Shown here: positions 37,210 through 46,349 of the stretch, one piece after another
How the letters are laid out: the number at the start of each line of letters is the position of its first letter
How positions within the stretch are numbered: the first letter of the stretch is position 1
Assembly: GCF_001758785.1 (NCBI RefSeq)
Contig: NZ_LROM01000065.1
Location: 1-64,000 of the forward strand
Direction of reading: 5' to 3'
DNA: 64,000 nucleotides
Origin: Duganella phyllosphaerae
GTDB taxonomy: Bacteria > Pseudomonadota > Gammaproteobacteria > Burkholderiales > Burkholderiaceae_D
Program-made: the position numbers and the translations under genes
Notes under the pieces: model-generated
Databases searched by the model: none
The model's input: the letters and a program-made list of their open reading frames with translations, nothing else
What the model was told of the DNA's origin: nothing

Positions 37210-38769
37210 TTATCGCACGCCGGTACGCGCGCCGGTGTAGGTCGGCGATGCTTCGAGCAAGGTCTTCAGCGTGGCGGCCTTGGCGGCGTTGGCGGCAGCC
37301 GTCGCTGGCGCCAGTTGCACGGTGACCAGTTCGCCACGCACGCTCGAGACCTGGTTGGTGCCGTTGGTGGTGTAGAGCACGAACCAGGCGCCGGCTGGCC
37401 AGACGAAGCGCTTGATGTAACCGTTGTTCTGGTTGCCCGTATCGAACACCATGGTGCCGCCCGAGTACAGCGCCATGCGCAGGGTGGCGCCGCCGGTGCT
37501 GATGACCTTCAGCTGCTGTGTGCTGCCGACCACTGGCGCGCCCCATTTGACCTTGCTCAGGCCGGTGGAGTTGCCGTTTTGCATCACACTTTTCGTCGGC
37601 GATGCAGGGAAGACCATCGACTGCGACCAGGTATCGTAGGTGCCGGTAACGGTACCCGAATTCTTGATCCACGGCCCGCGCATCGACAGCGCATTGAGGT
37701 TGGGCTGGGCGGCATCGAACGCCTTGCCATTGCCATCCTGCCAGCTCTGGGCGCCTATCACGCGGCGCATGTTCTGGCGCATGCGGTCCAGTTCAGCAGC
37801 AACATTGTTGTCCCAGCCCTTGGCGTGCAGGCCAAGCGTGCTGCCGGTTTCCACGTAAATCACGAACGGCGTGCCGACGTTGCGGTCCACCACGTAGGCG
37901 CCGTAGTTTTTCAGCGTTTCAGCGACCTTCCGCAGCGCGAGATTGGAAATCTTCGAGGTGTCGTAGTTCGCGGGCAACATCATCAGCGCACCCTGGGGAA
38001 TCTTGCCGGTGTTGGTCTTGGCGGCATCGTTGTCGGCCGAGGTCGCAGGATACACATATGGCTCGGTTGCCGACAGGGCGTTATAGGTCAGCGACATGGC
38101 CAGCGCGTGACGGTACATCGGCAAGCCGTCGTTGATTTCCTGGGCGCGGATCAGGCCGGCCGAGGCGGCCACGCCGGTGGCGCGGGCGCCAAGATAGAAG
38201 TGGGCCGGAGTGCCCCAGCCGGTGTCGTTGGCTGGCGACCAGGCGTACAGCGCGGCCTGCCATTTGCCGTTGACCTTCTTGAGCTGCCAGAACGAGTGGA
38301 TGACATTGGTCACCGGATCATAGATGTCGGCATGGCCGTCGCTGCCAGTGGCGGGCAGGGTGTTGGCAGGCCAGCGTGGCAGGGTGACTTCCGTACTGCC
38401 GCCGGCATCGGGGTTGTTGACCAGGTTGGCGCCGCCCTGGCCGTAAATTTTCATCGGCAGGTCGGTGTCCTTGGCCAGGAAGAAACCGGTCGAGTAGGCG
38501 CCCGAGTTGATCTCCGGGTAGTAGCTCGAGGTAGGAATGGTGAACGAGGTGTCGAGTACCGGGTTCACCGGACGGACGTTCCACAGCGATTGCGCGGCGA
38601 ACGGGTTGGTATAGGTGGAGAACGCTGGAGGCGTGCTCATGCTCACTGGCGGCGTGGTGGTGGTCTGCGCTTGCACGTTCAAGCTCAGGGCGCACGCACT
38701 CAATACCGACCAGCCGATCATTTTGGTGAGCTGGCGTGCGGACACAGAAAGCGGATTATTGAGAAACAT
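37210..38769 (-). CDS. Secreted protein of unknown function, copy 3 of the family
   Basis: 519 residues, the longest of the three. A signal peptide of about 35 residues ends NVQA, followed by a Thr/Pro-rich linker. The family blocks are present: PFAAQSLWN, AGLIRAQEI, HALAMSLTY, GALMMLPANYDTSK, YGAYVVDRN. A C-terminal beta-rich domain ends in a tail of about 40 residues. The start is supported by CAGGAG upstream. A 640-bp gene-free AT-rich region lies upstream and may hold its control signals. Confidence 0.82.
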   Translation of the reverse strand: MFLNNPLSVSARQLTKMIGWSVLSACALSLNVQAQTTTTPPVSMSTPPAFSTYTNPFAAQSLWNVRPVNPVLDTSFTIPTSSYYPEINSGAYSTGFFLAKDTDLPMKIYGQGGANLVNNPDAGGSTEVTLPRWPANTLPATGSDGHADIYDPVTNVIHSFWQLKKVNGKWQAALYAWSPANDTGWGTPAHFYLGARATGVAASAGLIRAQEINDGLPMYRHALAMSLTYNALSATEPYVYPATSADNDAAKTNTGKIPQGALMMLPANYDTSKISNLALRKVAETLKNYGAYVVDRNVGTPFVIYVETGSTLGLHAKGWDNNVAAELDRMRQNMRRVIGAQSWQDGNGKAFDAAQPNLNALSMRGPWIKNSGTVTGTYDTWSQSMVFPASPTKSVMQNGNSTGLSKVKWGAPVVGSTQQLKVISTGGATLRMALYSGGTMVFDTGNQNNGYIKRFVWPAGAWFVLYTTNGTNQVSSVRGELVTVQLAPATAAANAAKAATLKTLLEASPTYTGARTGVR

Positions 38770-38975
38770 GTCTAACTCCTGGATTTAATTTCAAATGAAT
38801 GGGCGATCACTCAACCTGAAATTAATTATACACAATGTCTTTCCGTAGCGAAATTTTTTTCAATTCAATTTGGTCGAATGCAGCACCCCTGCAACAAATC
38901 GTGAGCGTATTGATCACACGCACAAAAAGCGCTGCAAGCCGCGTAGTTGCTGGGTTTTCGCAAGTCACCCACGGT

Positions 38976-39005
38976 TTGCTTTAACCAAAAAGCAAGCAAT
39001 ATAAT
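38976..39005 (+). promoter_or_regulatory. Promoter candidate upstream of the pyrophosphorylase gene, containing a TGCA-type motif
   Basis: -35 TTGCTT (38976-38981), 18-bp spacer, -10 TATAAT (39000-39005). The -10 is part of AGCAAGCAATATAAT, a version of the recurring motif (core 38991-39003). The leader to the ATG at 39410 would be about 400 nt, long enough that another promoter may exist. Confidence 0.4.
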
Positions 39006-39199
39006 AGATATTCAACGCACGCAAAATGTTAAATTTAGTTACTAATATAATGAATATCCGTAGATGGTAAAAATATATTGTTTTATAGAAATATTTTTAT
39101 TGAAATATATTATTATCACGGCCGATATTCAATTGCTATTTAATCCCGGCGTGGCGCGCACTGCTGCCAGCGGAACCGAGTAGCGGCAGTTGGCTCTGC

Positions 39200-39213
39200 T
39201 ATATTGCGTTGCA
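39200..39213 (-). promoter_or_regulatory. TGCA-n-TGCAATATA motif on the minus strand
   Basis: On the minus strand TGCAACGCAATATA, in the region divergent between the secreted protein (38769) and the pyrophosphorylase (39410). Confidence 0.3.
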
Positions 39214-39409
39214 AGAGACCAGTCACGTCGCGCGTCCGCGACGGCGATGTGCACACGCAGCAATTTGGACTGGTCAAAAAGTTGACGCTATGTCATGATC
39301 TCGCACGATACGGTCAACAACCAGGTCTGCGGCGGCCGCCTGTGCGCGATGACGCGCACCGCGCCGCCCGCCTGTACCACACATTTTTAACTATCTAAAG
39401 GACCTCATT

Positions 39410-40564
39410 ATGAAAGCTATGATCTTGGCCGCAGGCAAGGGCACCCGCGTGCGCCCCCTGACGTTTGACCTTCCTAAACCGATGATACCGGTGCTGGGCA
39501 AGCCGGTAATGGCTTACCTGATCGAACACCTGGCCAAGTACGGCGTCAACGAGATCATGGTCAATGTCAGCTACCTGCACGAGAAAATCGAGGACTACTT
39601 CGGCGAAGGCCATCAATACGGCGTCCAGATCGGCTATTCGTTCGAAGGCCACACCAACAACGAAGGCGAAGTCGTGCCCGAAGCGCTCGGTTCGGCCGGC
39701 GGCATGAAAAAGATCCAGCAATTCGGCGGCTTCTTCGACGACACCACCATCGTCCTGTGCGGCGATGCAGTGATCAACCTCGACCTGAAATCGGCGCTGT
39801 TCGAACACCGCCGCAAGGGTTCCAAGGCGACCGTGATCTGCCGCGAAGTACCATACGACAAGGTGTCGAGCTATGGCGTGGTGGTCAGCGACAAGGATGG
39901 CCGCATCACCCAATTCCAGGAAAAACCGAGCGAGGAAGAAGCGCTGTCGAACTTCGTCAGCACCGGTATCTATATCTTCGAACCTGAAATTCTCGACCTG
40001 ATTCCGGAAAACACGGTGTTCGATATCGGTTCGCAACTGTTCCCGCTGCTGGTCGAGAAAGGCGTGCCGTTCTATGCGCAGAACCGCGCCTTCAACTGGA
40101 TCGACATCGGCAGCGTCAAGGATTACTGGGAAGTGTCGCAGAGCGTCATGATGGGCGAAGTGGCGCACATGGACGTGCCGGGCATTCAGCTGGCGGACGG
40201 CATCTGGGTGGGCTTGAACACCAATATCGATTGGGAAGGCACCACCATCGAAGGCCCGGTATACATCGGCTCCGGTTGCAAGATCGAAGCGGGCAGCACC
40301 ATCATCGGCCCTACCTGGATCGGCCATGGCAGTCATATCTGCGCCGGCGCCAAAATTGTGCGCAGCGTGTTGTTTGAGTACACGCGCGTGTTCGCGGATG
40401 TCAGCCTGGAAGAAATGATCGTCTTCAAGGAGTACAGCGTCAACCGCGCCGGCGAGATGAAGCACGTGTCCGAGTACACCGCCAGCGAGTGGACCAACGC
40501 CCGCGACCGCCGCAGCAAGCCGCGCAGCGACGCGGACGTTGTAGAGAAAGAGAATATCGCTTAA
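39410..40564 (+). CDS. NDP-sugar pyrophosphorylase (sugar-1-phosphate nucleotidylyltransferase with C-terminal beta-helix)
   Basis: 384 residues. The N-terminal Rossmann-like transferase has ILAAGKGTRVRPLTFDLPKP (the NTP-binding signature), VLCGDAVINLDL (metal/sugar) and FNWIDIGSVKDYW. A C-terminal left-handed beta-helix shows GPVYIGSGCKIEAGSTIIGP. The arrangement matches mannose-1-phosphate guanylyltransferase or glucose-1-phosphate nucleotidylyltransferase-like NDP-sugar synthases; the exact sugar is uncertain. It would make a donor for EPS glycosyltransferases. It stands alone, preceded by the AT-rich control region. Confidence 0.9.
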   Translation: MKAMILAAGKGTRVRPLTFDLPKPMIPVLGKPVMAYLIEHLAKYGVNEIMVNVSYLHEKIEDYFGEGHQYGVQIGYSFEGHTNNEGEVVPEALGSAGGMKKIQQFGGFFDDTTIVLCGDAVINLDLKSALFEHRRKGSKATVICREVPYDKVSSYGVVVSDKDGRITQFQEKPSEEEALSNFVSTGIYIFEPEILDLIPENTVFDIGSQLFPLLVEKGVPFYAQNRAFNWIDIGSVKDYWEVSQSVMMGEVAHMDVPGIQLADGIWVGLNTNIDWEGTTIEGPVYIGSGCKIEAGSTIIGPTWIGHGSHICAGAKIVRSVLFEYTRVFADVSLEEMIVFKEYSVNRAGEMKHVSEYTASEWTNARDRRSKPRSDADVVEKENIA

Positions 40565-40832
40565 ACACTAGCTGCTGTCGCCTCCCTGGCCGGGGGCGCT
40601 CGTCTCCGGCCACGCTCTCCTGCTCCCCCTCCTGCCTTGTCGTCCTCATTCGTCTCTTTTTGCCCCGCGTTGTCGGCTTTAATTTCCTTGTGGAAAAGTT
40701 ATGTCAAAAAAATTATTTAAAGTAGGGAAATTACAACAGAATTACAGATTGTTGTGCTATCATTCTTAAAGTTGTTCTAAAAACACATTTATAGCGCAAT
40801 AGCGTAGCCAATTACCTCTAAGGAATTTTCAA

Positions 40833-41330
40833 ATGAAATTCAAAATGCTTGTTGCCAGCCTGTTGGCTGCTGCCTCGTTCAGTGCTGCTGCTGCCGACCA
40901 ATCCGTACCGGTCTTCCTCAACCCGACCGATGGCAACCAGAACCACTTCAATGGTCAGTTCACCCCGACCGACGGCATCCTGTCCGGCGGCAGCGACATC
41001 ATCACCCTGACCGGCCTGGCTTCGGGCATGTACAACGTGGTGGTGACCATCAGCAGCCAGAACCTGACTTTCGACAGCGCAATGTCGAACCTGAACGGCG
41101 CAAAGGGCACGTTCGATAACTACGGCAAATACAGCTTCGGTTACCTCGCTTCGACCGACAGCGCACCATTCGTGCTGTCGCTGTTCGGCAACGCAAAAGC
41201 TGGCGCCACCTACAGCGGCGACATCACTGTGACCGCCGTACCAGAACCAGAAACCTATGGCATGATGGTTGGCGGCCTGGCACTGCTGGGCTTCATGGCC
41301 CGTCGTCGCAAAGCCAAGAACGCTGCCTGA
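40833..41330 (+). CDS. Small secreted PEP-CTERM protein, FxDxF-like
   Basis: 165 residues. The signal peptide is about 1-21 (SFSAAAA), followed by a beta-rich secreted domain (DIITLTGLASGMYNVVVTIS). The C-terminus has the sorting signal VPEPETYGMMVGGLALLG plus ARRRK, i.e. PEP motif, TM helix, basic end. These are substrates of exosortases such as the XrtB in this window. It resembles the FxDxF class in size and start, but I could not confirm the name-giving motif. The AT-rich leader, GGA-containing ribosome site and own terminator suggest separate, perhaps strong expression. Confidence 0.9.
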   Translation: MKFKMLVASLLAAASFSAAAADQSVPVFLNPTDGNQNHFNGQFTPTDGILSGGSDIITLTGLASGMYNVVVTISSQNLTFDSAMSNLNGAKGTFDNYGKYSFGYLASTDSAPFVLSLFGNAKAGATYSGDITVTAVPEPETYGMMVGGLALLGFMARRRKAKNAA

Positions 41331-41368
41331 TTAGGCAGGTGAGGCGGCCACGCCGCCGCACCGACAAG

Positions 41369-41401
41369 AATCCCCCGCGCGCAGGCCCGGGGGATTTTTT
41401 T
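41369..41401 (+). terminator. Rho-independent terminator after the PEP-CTERM gene
   Basis: AATCCCCC (41369-41376) pairs with GGGGGATT (41389-41396) around a GC-rich loop, followed by T6-7 (41395-41401). It lies 38 bp past the stop at 41330 and 72 bp before the next ATG. Confidence 0.8.
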
Positions 41402-41472
41402 ATGGCGCGCCAGCGTCACCCCTATAATGAGGCCAGCCAGGTCGTGCCGACCGGGATCTTGGGAGTGGGACG

Positions 41473-42477
41473 ATGCGTTCATCCATCTTGTTGTCGCTGG
41501 GTTTGCTGGGGGCGACCGTCACGGGAGGCGCCCATGCCGCGCTCGGGCCCAGCCAGCTGGCGCTGGTGGTCAACGACAACGAGCCCAATAGCGTCGCGCT
41601 GGCTGCGCTGTATCGCGAGGCGCACCAGGTGCCCGAAAAAAACATCATTCACGTGCAGCTCGATCCGCGCGCCCGCAAGCTCAGCCCTGAAGACTTCGCC
41701 CCGGTGCGCCAGCAGATCCTGGCCCAACTGCGGCCCGACATCCGCGCCGTGCTGATGGTGTGGACCGCGCCGTACGCGGTGGGCTGCAACGCCATCACGT
41801 CGGCGCTCACGCTCGGCTACGATGCCGACCAGTGCAACACGCCTTGCGGTCCCGGCAAGCCCAGCGCCTACTATGGCGACGCCAATGCGCTGGCGCCAGC
41901 GGCTGCTGCCATGCGTATCAGCATGCTGCTGCCCACCACGTCGCTCGACCTCGGCAAAGCCCTGATCGCGCGTGGCACCATGCGCAACTTCCGCTTGCCG
42001 CAGGCCAGCGCCTATTACCTGACCACGTCCGACACGGCGCGCAGTTCACGCGCGCGGCTGTTCCCGCCGTCGGGGCAGGTCAAGTCGCACGAACTGACCA
42101 TCAGGAATATGCGTGCCGATGTGCTCGAAGGCGTGAGCGACATCATGGTGTACCAGACCGGCATGGTGAAGGTGGACAAGCTCGACACGCTGAAATTTTT
42201 GCCCGGTGCGCTGGCCGACCACCTGACGTCGACCGGCGGCGACCTGCTGGGCACCAGCCAGATGAGCAGCCTGCGCTGGCTGGAGGCGGGCGCCACGGCC
42301 AGTTACGGCACCGTGTCGGAGCCGTGCAACCACTGGCAAAAATTCCCGCAACCCGCGGTGCTGCTCAAGCGCTACCTGAGCGGCGACAGCGCCATCGAGG
42401 CGTATTGGCGCAGCGTGGCCTGGCCGGCGCAGGGCGTGTTCATCGGCGACCCGCTGGCCGCACCCTACGCGCGCTGA
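41473..42477 (+). CDS. TIGR03790-like secreted protein
   Basis: 334 residues with a signal peptide ending AHA (about 22). LVVNDNEPNSVALAALYREA and VPEKNIIHVQLD are the start of the family found in bacteria with exosortase systems. GPGKPSAYYGDANALAP, VEKLDTLKF-like and LLGTSQMSSLRWLEAGATAS blocks follow, with Cys pairs. Its function is unknown; the gene is often near PEP-CTERM genes. It starts after a terminator and runs into the ExeM-like gene (119-bp gap). Confidence 0.8.
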   Translation: MRSSILLSLGLLGATVTGGAHAALGPSQLALVVNDNEPNSVALAALYREAHQVPEKNIIHVQLDPRARKLSPEDFAPVRQQILAQLRPDIRAVLMVWTAPYAVGCNAITSALTLGYDADQCNTPCGPGKPSAYYGDANALAPAAAAMRISMLLPTTSLDLGKALIARGTMRNFRLPQASAYYLTTSDTARSSRARLFPPSGQVKSHELTIRNMRADVLEGVSDIMVYQTGMVKVDKLDTLKFLPGALADHLTSTGGDLLGTSQMSSLRWLEAGATASYGTVSEPCNHWQKFPQPAVLLKRYLSGDSAIEAYWRSVAWPAQGVFIGDPLAAPYAR

Positions 42478-42552
42478 ACTTGTCCACAACCGGGTGCTTG
42501 ATCCATTCGGACCAAGCGCCTGTCATGATGTCGTCATGCAGATCCAATAATA

Positions 42553-42568
42553 TGCAAAATGCAATATA
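42553..42568 (+). promoter_or_regulatory. TGCA-n-TGCAATATA motif upstream of the nuclease gene
   Basis: TGCAAAATGCAATATA, 29 bp upstream of the ATG at 42597. It ends in TATAAA, which could act as a -10, but no fitting -35 is seen 16-18 bp upstream. This is compatible with activator-dependent transcription. Confidence 0.4.
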
Positions 42569-42596
42569 AAAAACATTTTGATAACCTGGATCGCAC

Positions 42597-45591
42597 ATGA
42601 CCCCCATTCGCATTGCCGCCAACGCCCCTGGCACCCGTACCCTGATCGCCGCCGCCCTGCTGGCGGCCCTGTCCGCCCAGGCCCGGGCGGACGCGCCCGT
42701 CGTCATCAGCCAGGTATATGGCGGTGGCGGCAACAGCGGCGCCACGTATAAAAACGATTTCATCGAAATTTTTAACCGCAGCGGCGCTGCTGTCGATATC
42801 AGCGGCTGGAGCGTGCAGTACGCCAGCGCGGCCGGCGGTACCTGGAACGCCACCCGCGTGCCCGCCAACACTGCCGTGCTCGAACCGGGCCAGTATTTCC
42901 TGTTCCAGCAAGCTGCCGGCAACGGCGGCTCGGCCGACCTGCCGGCGCCTTTCGTGCCCGGCACGCTGGCCATGAGCGGCAGCGCCGGCAAGGTGGCGCT
43001 GGTGTCGAACGGCACCGCGCTGTCCGGCACCAATCCAAGTGGCGGTGCGCTGGTGGACCTGTTCGGCTATAACGCCGGCGGTTTCGAAGGCGCGGCCGGC
43101 CCCGGCCTGTCGAACACCCTGGCGGCCTTGCGCGCCAACGGCGGCTGCACCGACACCGACAACAACGCCAGCGATTTTGCCACCGGCGCACCGGCGCCGC
43201 GCACCACCGCCAGCCCGCGCAACCAGTGCGGCGTGCCGGCGCAGCCGCCAATCGTGGCCAGCTGCCCGGCCGACGGGCGGCAGCGCCGGCGTGTCGGCCA
43301 GCGATGCCGACGGCATCGTCAATGCCGCCACGATCACCGCTGGCGCCGTGGGCGGCATCGCGTTGACCGATTTTCAGTCGGCCCCAGGCGCCGGCGGCAC
43401 GGCCACGGCCAACCTGGCCGTAGCGAGCAGCCTGGCGGCCGGCACCTATCCGGTCACCATCCGCTTCGACAACGACCAGTCGCAGCAAGCGGCGTGCACG
43501 GTCAACGTCAAGATTGCCGCGCCAGCCACGCTCACCCGCACCATTCCGCAAATCCAGGGCAGCGGCGCAGCCAGCCCGGTGGCCGGCACGGTGCAAACTA
43601 CCGAAGGCGTGGTCACCGCCAAGGTGGGCTCCGGCTTCTTCATCCAGGACGAGGTGGGCGACGGCGATCCGCAAACCTCGGACGGCCTGTTCATCTTCAC
43701 CACGGCCGCCAACACCGCCACCGTGCAGGTGGGCGACCGCATCCGCATCACGGGCACCGTGGCCGACTACGTCCCGACCGGCAGCAGCCAACCTTATACC
43801 GAGCTGACCACCATTACCGGCATCGTCGGCCTGGCCAAGGGCATCGCGATTGCACCGACCAATATCGAGCTGCCGTTTGCCGATTTCACGCAGGTGGAAG
43901 GCATGCTGGTGCGCTTCAATAACAATTTGACCGTATCGCAATTGCAGTACCTGGCCGATCGCGGCGAAGTGACGCTGTCGTCGGGCCGGCTGGAAACCCC
44001 GACCAACCGCTACCGCCCGGGCACACCCGAGGCGCAGGCGCTGGCGGCCGCCAATGCGCGCAACCAGATCATCCTCGACGACGGCGTTTTCACCACGCCG
44101 ACCGTGATTCCGTACCTGGGCGTGGATGGCTCGCTGCGCGCCGGCGACACCGTTTCCGGCCTGACCGGCGTGGTCGATTTCGGCGCCAAGGGCGGTGGCG
44201 GCGCGGCCTTCAAGCTGCAGCCGACCGTGCCGCCGGTGTTCTCGCAGGACAATCCGCGTCCGGCGGTGCCGGCCCTGGCCAGCGGCAACGTCAAGGTGGC
44301 CAGCGCCAACGTACTCAATTACTTCACCACGTTTACCAACGGTGGCAACCACCTGGGCCAGACCGGCCAGGGTTGCAGCGTGGGCGGCGGCACGCCGTCG
44401 CGCAGCAATTGCCGCGGCGCCGACAACCTGGTGGAATTCCAGCGCCAGAGCGCCAAGATCGTCGGCGAACTGAAAGCGCTGAACGCCGACGTGGTGGGCC
44501 TGATGGAAATCCAGAACGACGGCGACTATTCGGTCTCGCAACTGGTCGATGCACTCAACGCTGCGATTGCGCCCGGCACCAGGACCTACGCGGTCGTGCC
44601 CAAGCCGGTCACCACCGGCACCGACGCCATCCGCGTGGCCATGATCTACAAGCCGGCCGCAGTGACCTTGCAAGGCACGGCCCTGACCGACAGCGACGCC
44701 ATCAACAACCGGCCGCCGATGGCGCAGACCTTTGTCGCCCCCAACGGCGCCAAGTTCACGGTGGTGGTCAACCACCTGAAGTCCAAGGGCAGCTGCCCGT
44801 CCGCCGCGAGTGTCGATGGCGACAAGAATGACGGCCAGAGTTGCTGGAACGCCACCCGCGTGCAGCAGGCGCAGCGCCTGGTGGGCACTTTCGTGCCGCA
44901 GGTGGTCGCTGCCGCCGGCGACCCGAAGGTGCTGCTGATCGGCGACTTCAATGCCTACGGCCACGAAGACCCGATCCAGGCCATCGTCAACCAGGGCTTT
45001 GTGAACCAGCTCGAGCGCTTCGTGCGCGGCGCCGGCGCCATGCCGTACTCGTACGTGTTCAACGGCGAAGCCGGCTACCTCGACCACGCATTGGCCAGCG
45101 CCGCGCTCAGCGCCCAGGTGGCCGACGCGGCCGAGTGGCACAACAATGCCGATGAGCCGGTGGCAGTCGATTACAACACCGACGGCAAGCCGCAGGACAA
45201 GTACACCGACGCGCCGTACCGCGCCTCGGACCACGATCCGGTGGTGCTGACGCTGAACCTGGCAGGTCTGCCTGCCGATGTGACGGCCAGCGTGCGCACG
45301 GCGGCCTCGGGCCTGGTGTTTGCCCGCGCCAGCGGCAAGTGGACCGGCACGCTGAGCATCACCAACACCGCCGCCACCGCGCTGACCGGGCCGTTGCAGA
45401 TCGCCCTGAAAGGCTTGCCGGCTGGCGTAACGTTGTTCAACGCCAGCGGCAGCCAAAGCGGTGCGCCCTATATCACTGCCGCAGTGTCCAGCCTGGCGCC
45501 CGGCGCCACCATCACTGTGCCGGTCAGCTTTACCAAGACCGGCACTGCCGCCATCACTTACACCACCACCGTCTACAGCGGCAATTTCTAA
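42597..45591 (+). pseudogene. ExeM/NucH-family extracellular endonuclease, frameshifted in this sequence
   Basis: Secreted nuclease: signal peptide (to about residue 31), a lamin-tail-like domain (VVISQVYGGGGNSGATYKN), an Ig/OB-like middle part, and a C-terminal endonuclease/exonuclease/phosphatase domain with VASANVLNYFTTF, GLMEIQNDGD, VVVNHLKSKGS, LIGDFNAYGHEDP and YRASDHDPVVLTL, so all catalytic blocks are intact. The first half is read in the frame of 42597, but homology moves to the +1 frame near 43265-43285 (within GACGGGCGGCAGCG). One extra base or two lost bases would explain it. It could be a sequencing error, a real pseudogene or a programmed shift. No PEP-CTERM tail is seen. Confidence 0.85.
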
Positions 45592-45600
45592 GGACCGACC

Positions 45601-46245
45601 ATGTTTACACCTACCTTCACTTCCCTGCGTCGCGCGGCCCTGGTGCTGGCGCTGAGCGCCTGCACCAGCCTGGCGTCCGCCGCCTCGGTGTTCCAGATCG
45701 AACTCGACACCAGCTCGCTGGTGGCTGCCAATGGCCCCAGCGGCTGGATCGACCTGCAATTTAATCCTGGCAACAGCGGCACGCCGTATGCCCAGGCGCT
45801 GCTGACCAATTTCTTCGGCTTCGGCGATGCCGCCAACGCTGTCACGGCAGGCAATGTCAGCGGCTCGCTGGCGTCTGGCTACGTGATCGGCAACAATGAT
45901 GCCAGCGGTTACAACGACCTGTTCCATGGCGTCAATTTCGGCGGCAAGGTGGGCTTCACGGTGACCTTCAGCGGCGACCTCGATCCGTCGCTGTCGGGGC
46001 TCGGTTCGGCGTTCGGGGTGTCGCTGTTCGACAACAGCGGCACCGTGGCGCTGGGCACCGCCGCCGCCAACGGTGCGCTGGTGGTGCTGAACTGGACGTC
46101 GCTGGGCAGTGCGGTCGCCACGCCGCTGGTCAACCAGATCGGCACCTCGGTCAGTGCCGTACCGGAGCCGCATACCTGGCTGATGCTGGGCGCCGGCCTG
46201 GCACTGCTCGGTGGCGTGGCGCGGCGTCGGCGCCAGCACGGTTGA
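45601..46245 (+). CDS. Secreted PEP-CTERM protein
   Basis: 214 residues. The signal peptide ends ASA (about 27). VFQIELDTSSLVAANGPSGW begins a beta-rich domain like the PEP-CTERM proteins named NF038129. The C-terminus has VPEPHTWLMLGAGLALLG and RRRRQ, a complete exosortase signal. It lies 9 bp after the nuclease stop, so it is probably co-transcribed with it. It is a likely substrate of the window's XrtB. Confidence 0.88.
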   Translation: MFTPTFTSLRRAALVLALSACTSLASAASVFQIELDTSSLVAANGPSGWIDLQFNPGNSGTPYAQALLTNFFGFGDAANAVTAGNVSGSLASGYVIGNNDASGYNDLFHGVNFGGKVGFTVTFSGDLDPSLSGLGSAFGVSLFDNSGTVALGTAAANGALVVLNWTSLGSAVATPLVNQIGTSVSAVPEPHTWLMLGAGLALLGGVARRRRQHG

Positions 46246-46349
46246 TATTGAGCGGTATTTATTTGATCAGGATATAAATATCACAAGGAAAACATATTAG
46301 TCAGGGGCTGGCTGCATATTGCATAGTGTTATTTTTACACGGATATGCC

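Larger units (their letters stand above)
38770..39409. other. AT-rich gene-free region between a secreted-protein gene and the pyrophosphorylase gene
   Basis: 640 bp without a credible gene, much more AT-rich than its surroundings, especially at 39000-39130. It includes two copies of the TGCA-type motif (38991 plus strand, 39200 minus strand) and a promoter candidate at 38976. It probably controls two divergent transcripts. Confidence 0.7.

Noticed and set aside
39193-39210. A sigma54-type promoter (TTGG...TTGC) in the AT-rich region
   Set aside because: GG and GC are 12 bp apart instead of 10, so it does not meet the -24/-12 rule.
40585-40612. Hairpin TGGCCGG / CCGGCCA after the pyrophosphorylase gene as a terminator
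   Set aside because: The stem is real but the loop is 12 bases and no T run follows, so it does not fit an intrinsic terminator.
42799-46239. A 1146-residue open frame on the minus strand opposite the nuclease and PEP-CTERM genes
   Set aside because: It is Arg/His/Gly-rich with no signal, domain or ribosome site, and lies opposite clearly conserved genes. High GC keeps the antisense frame open.
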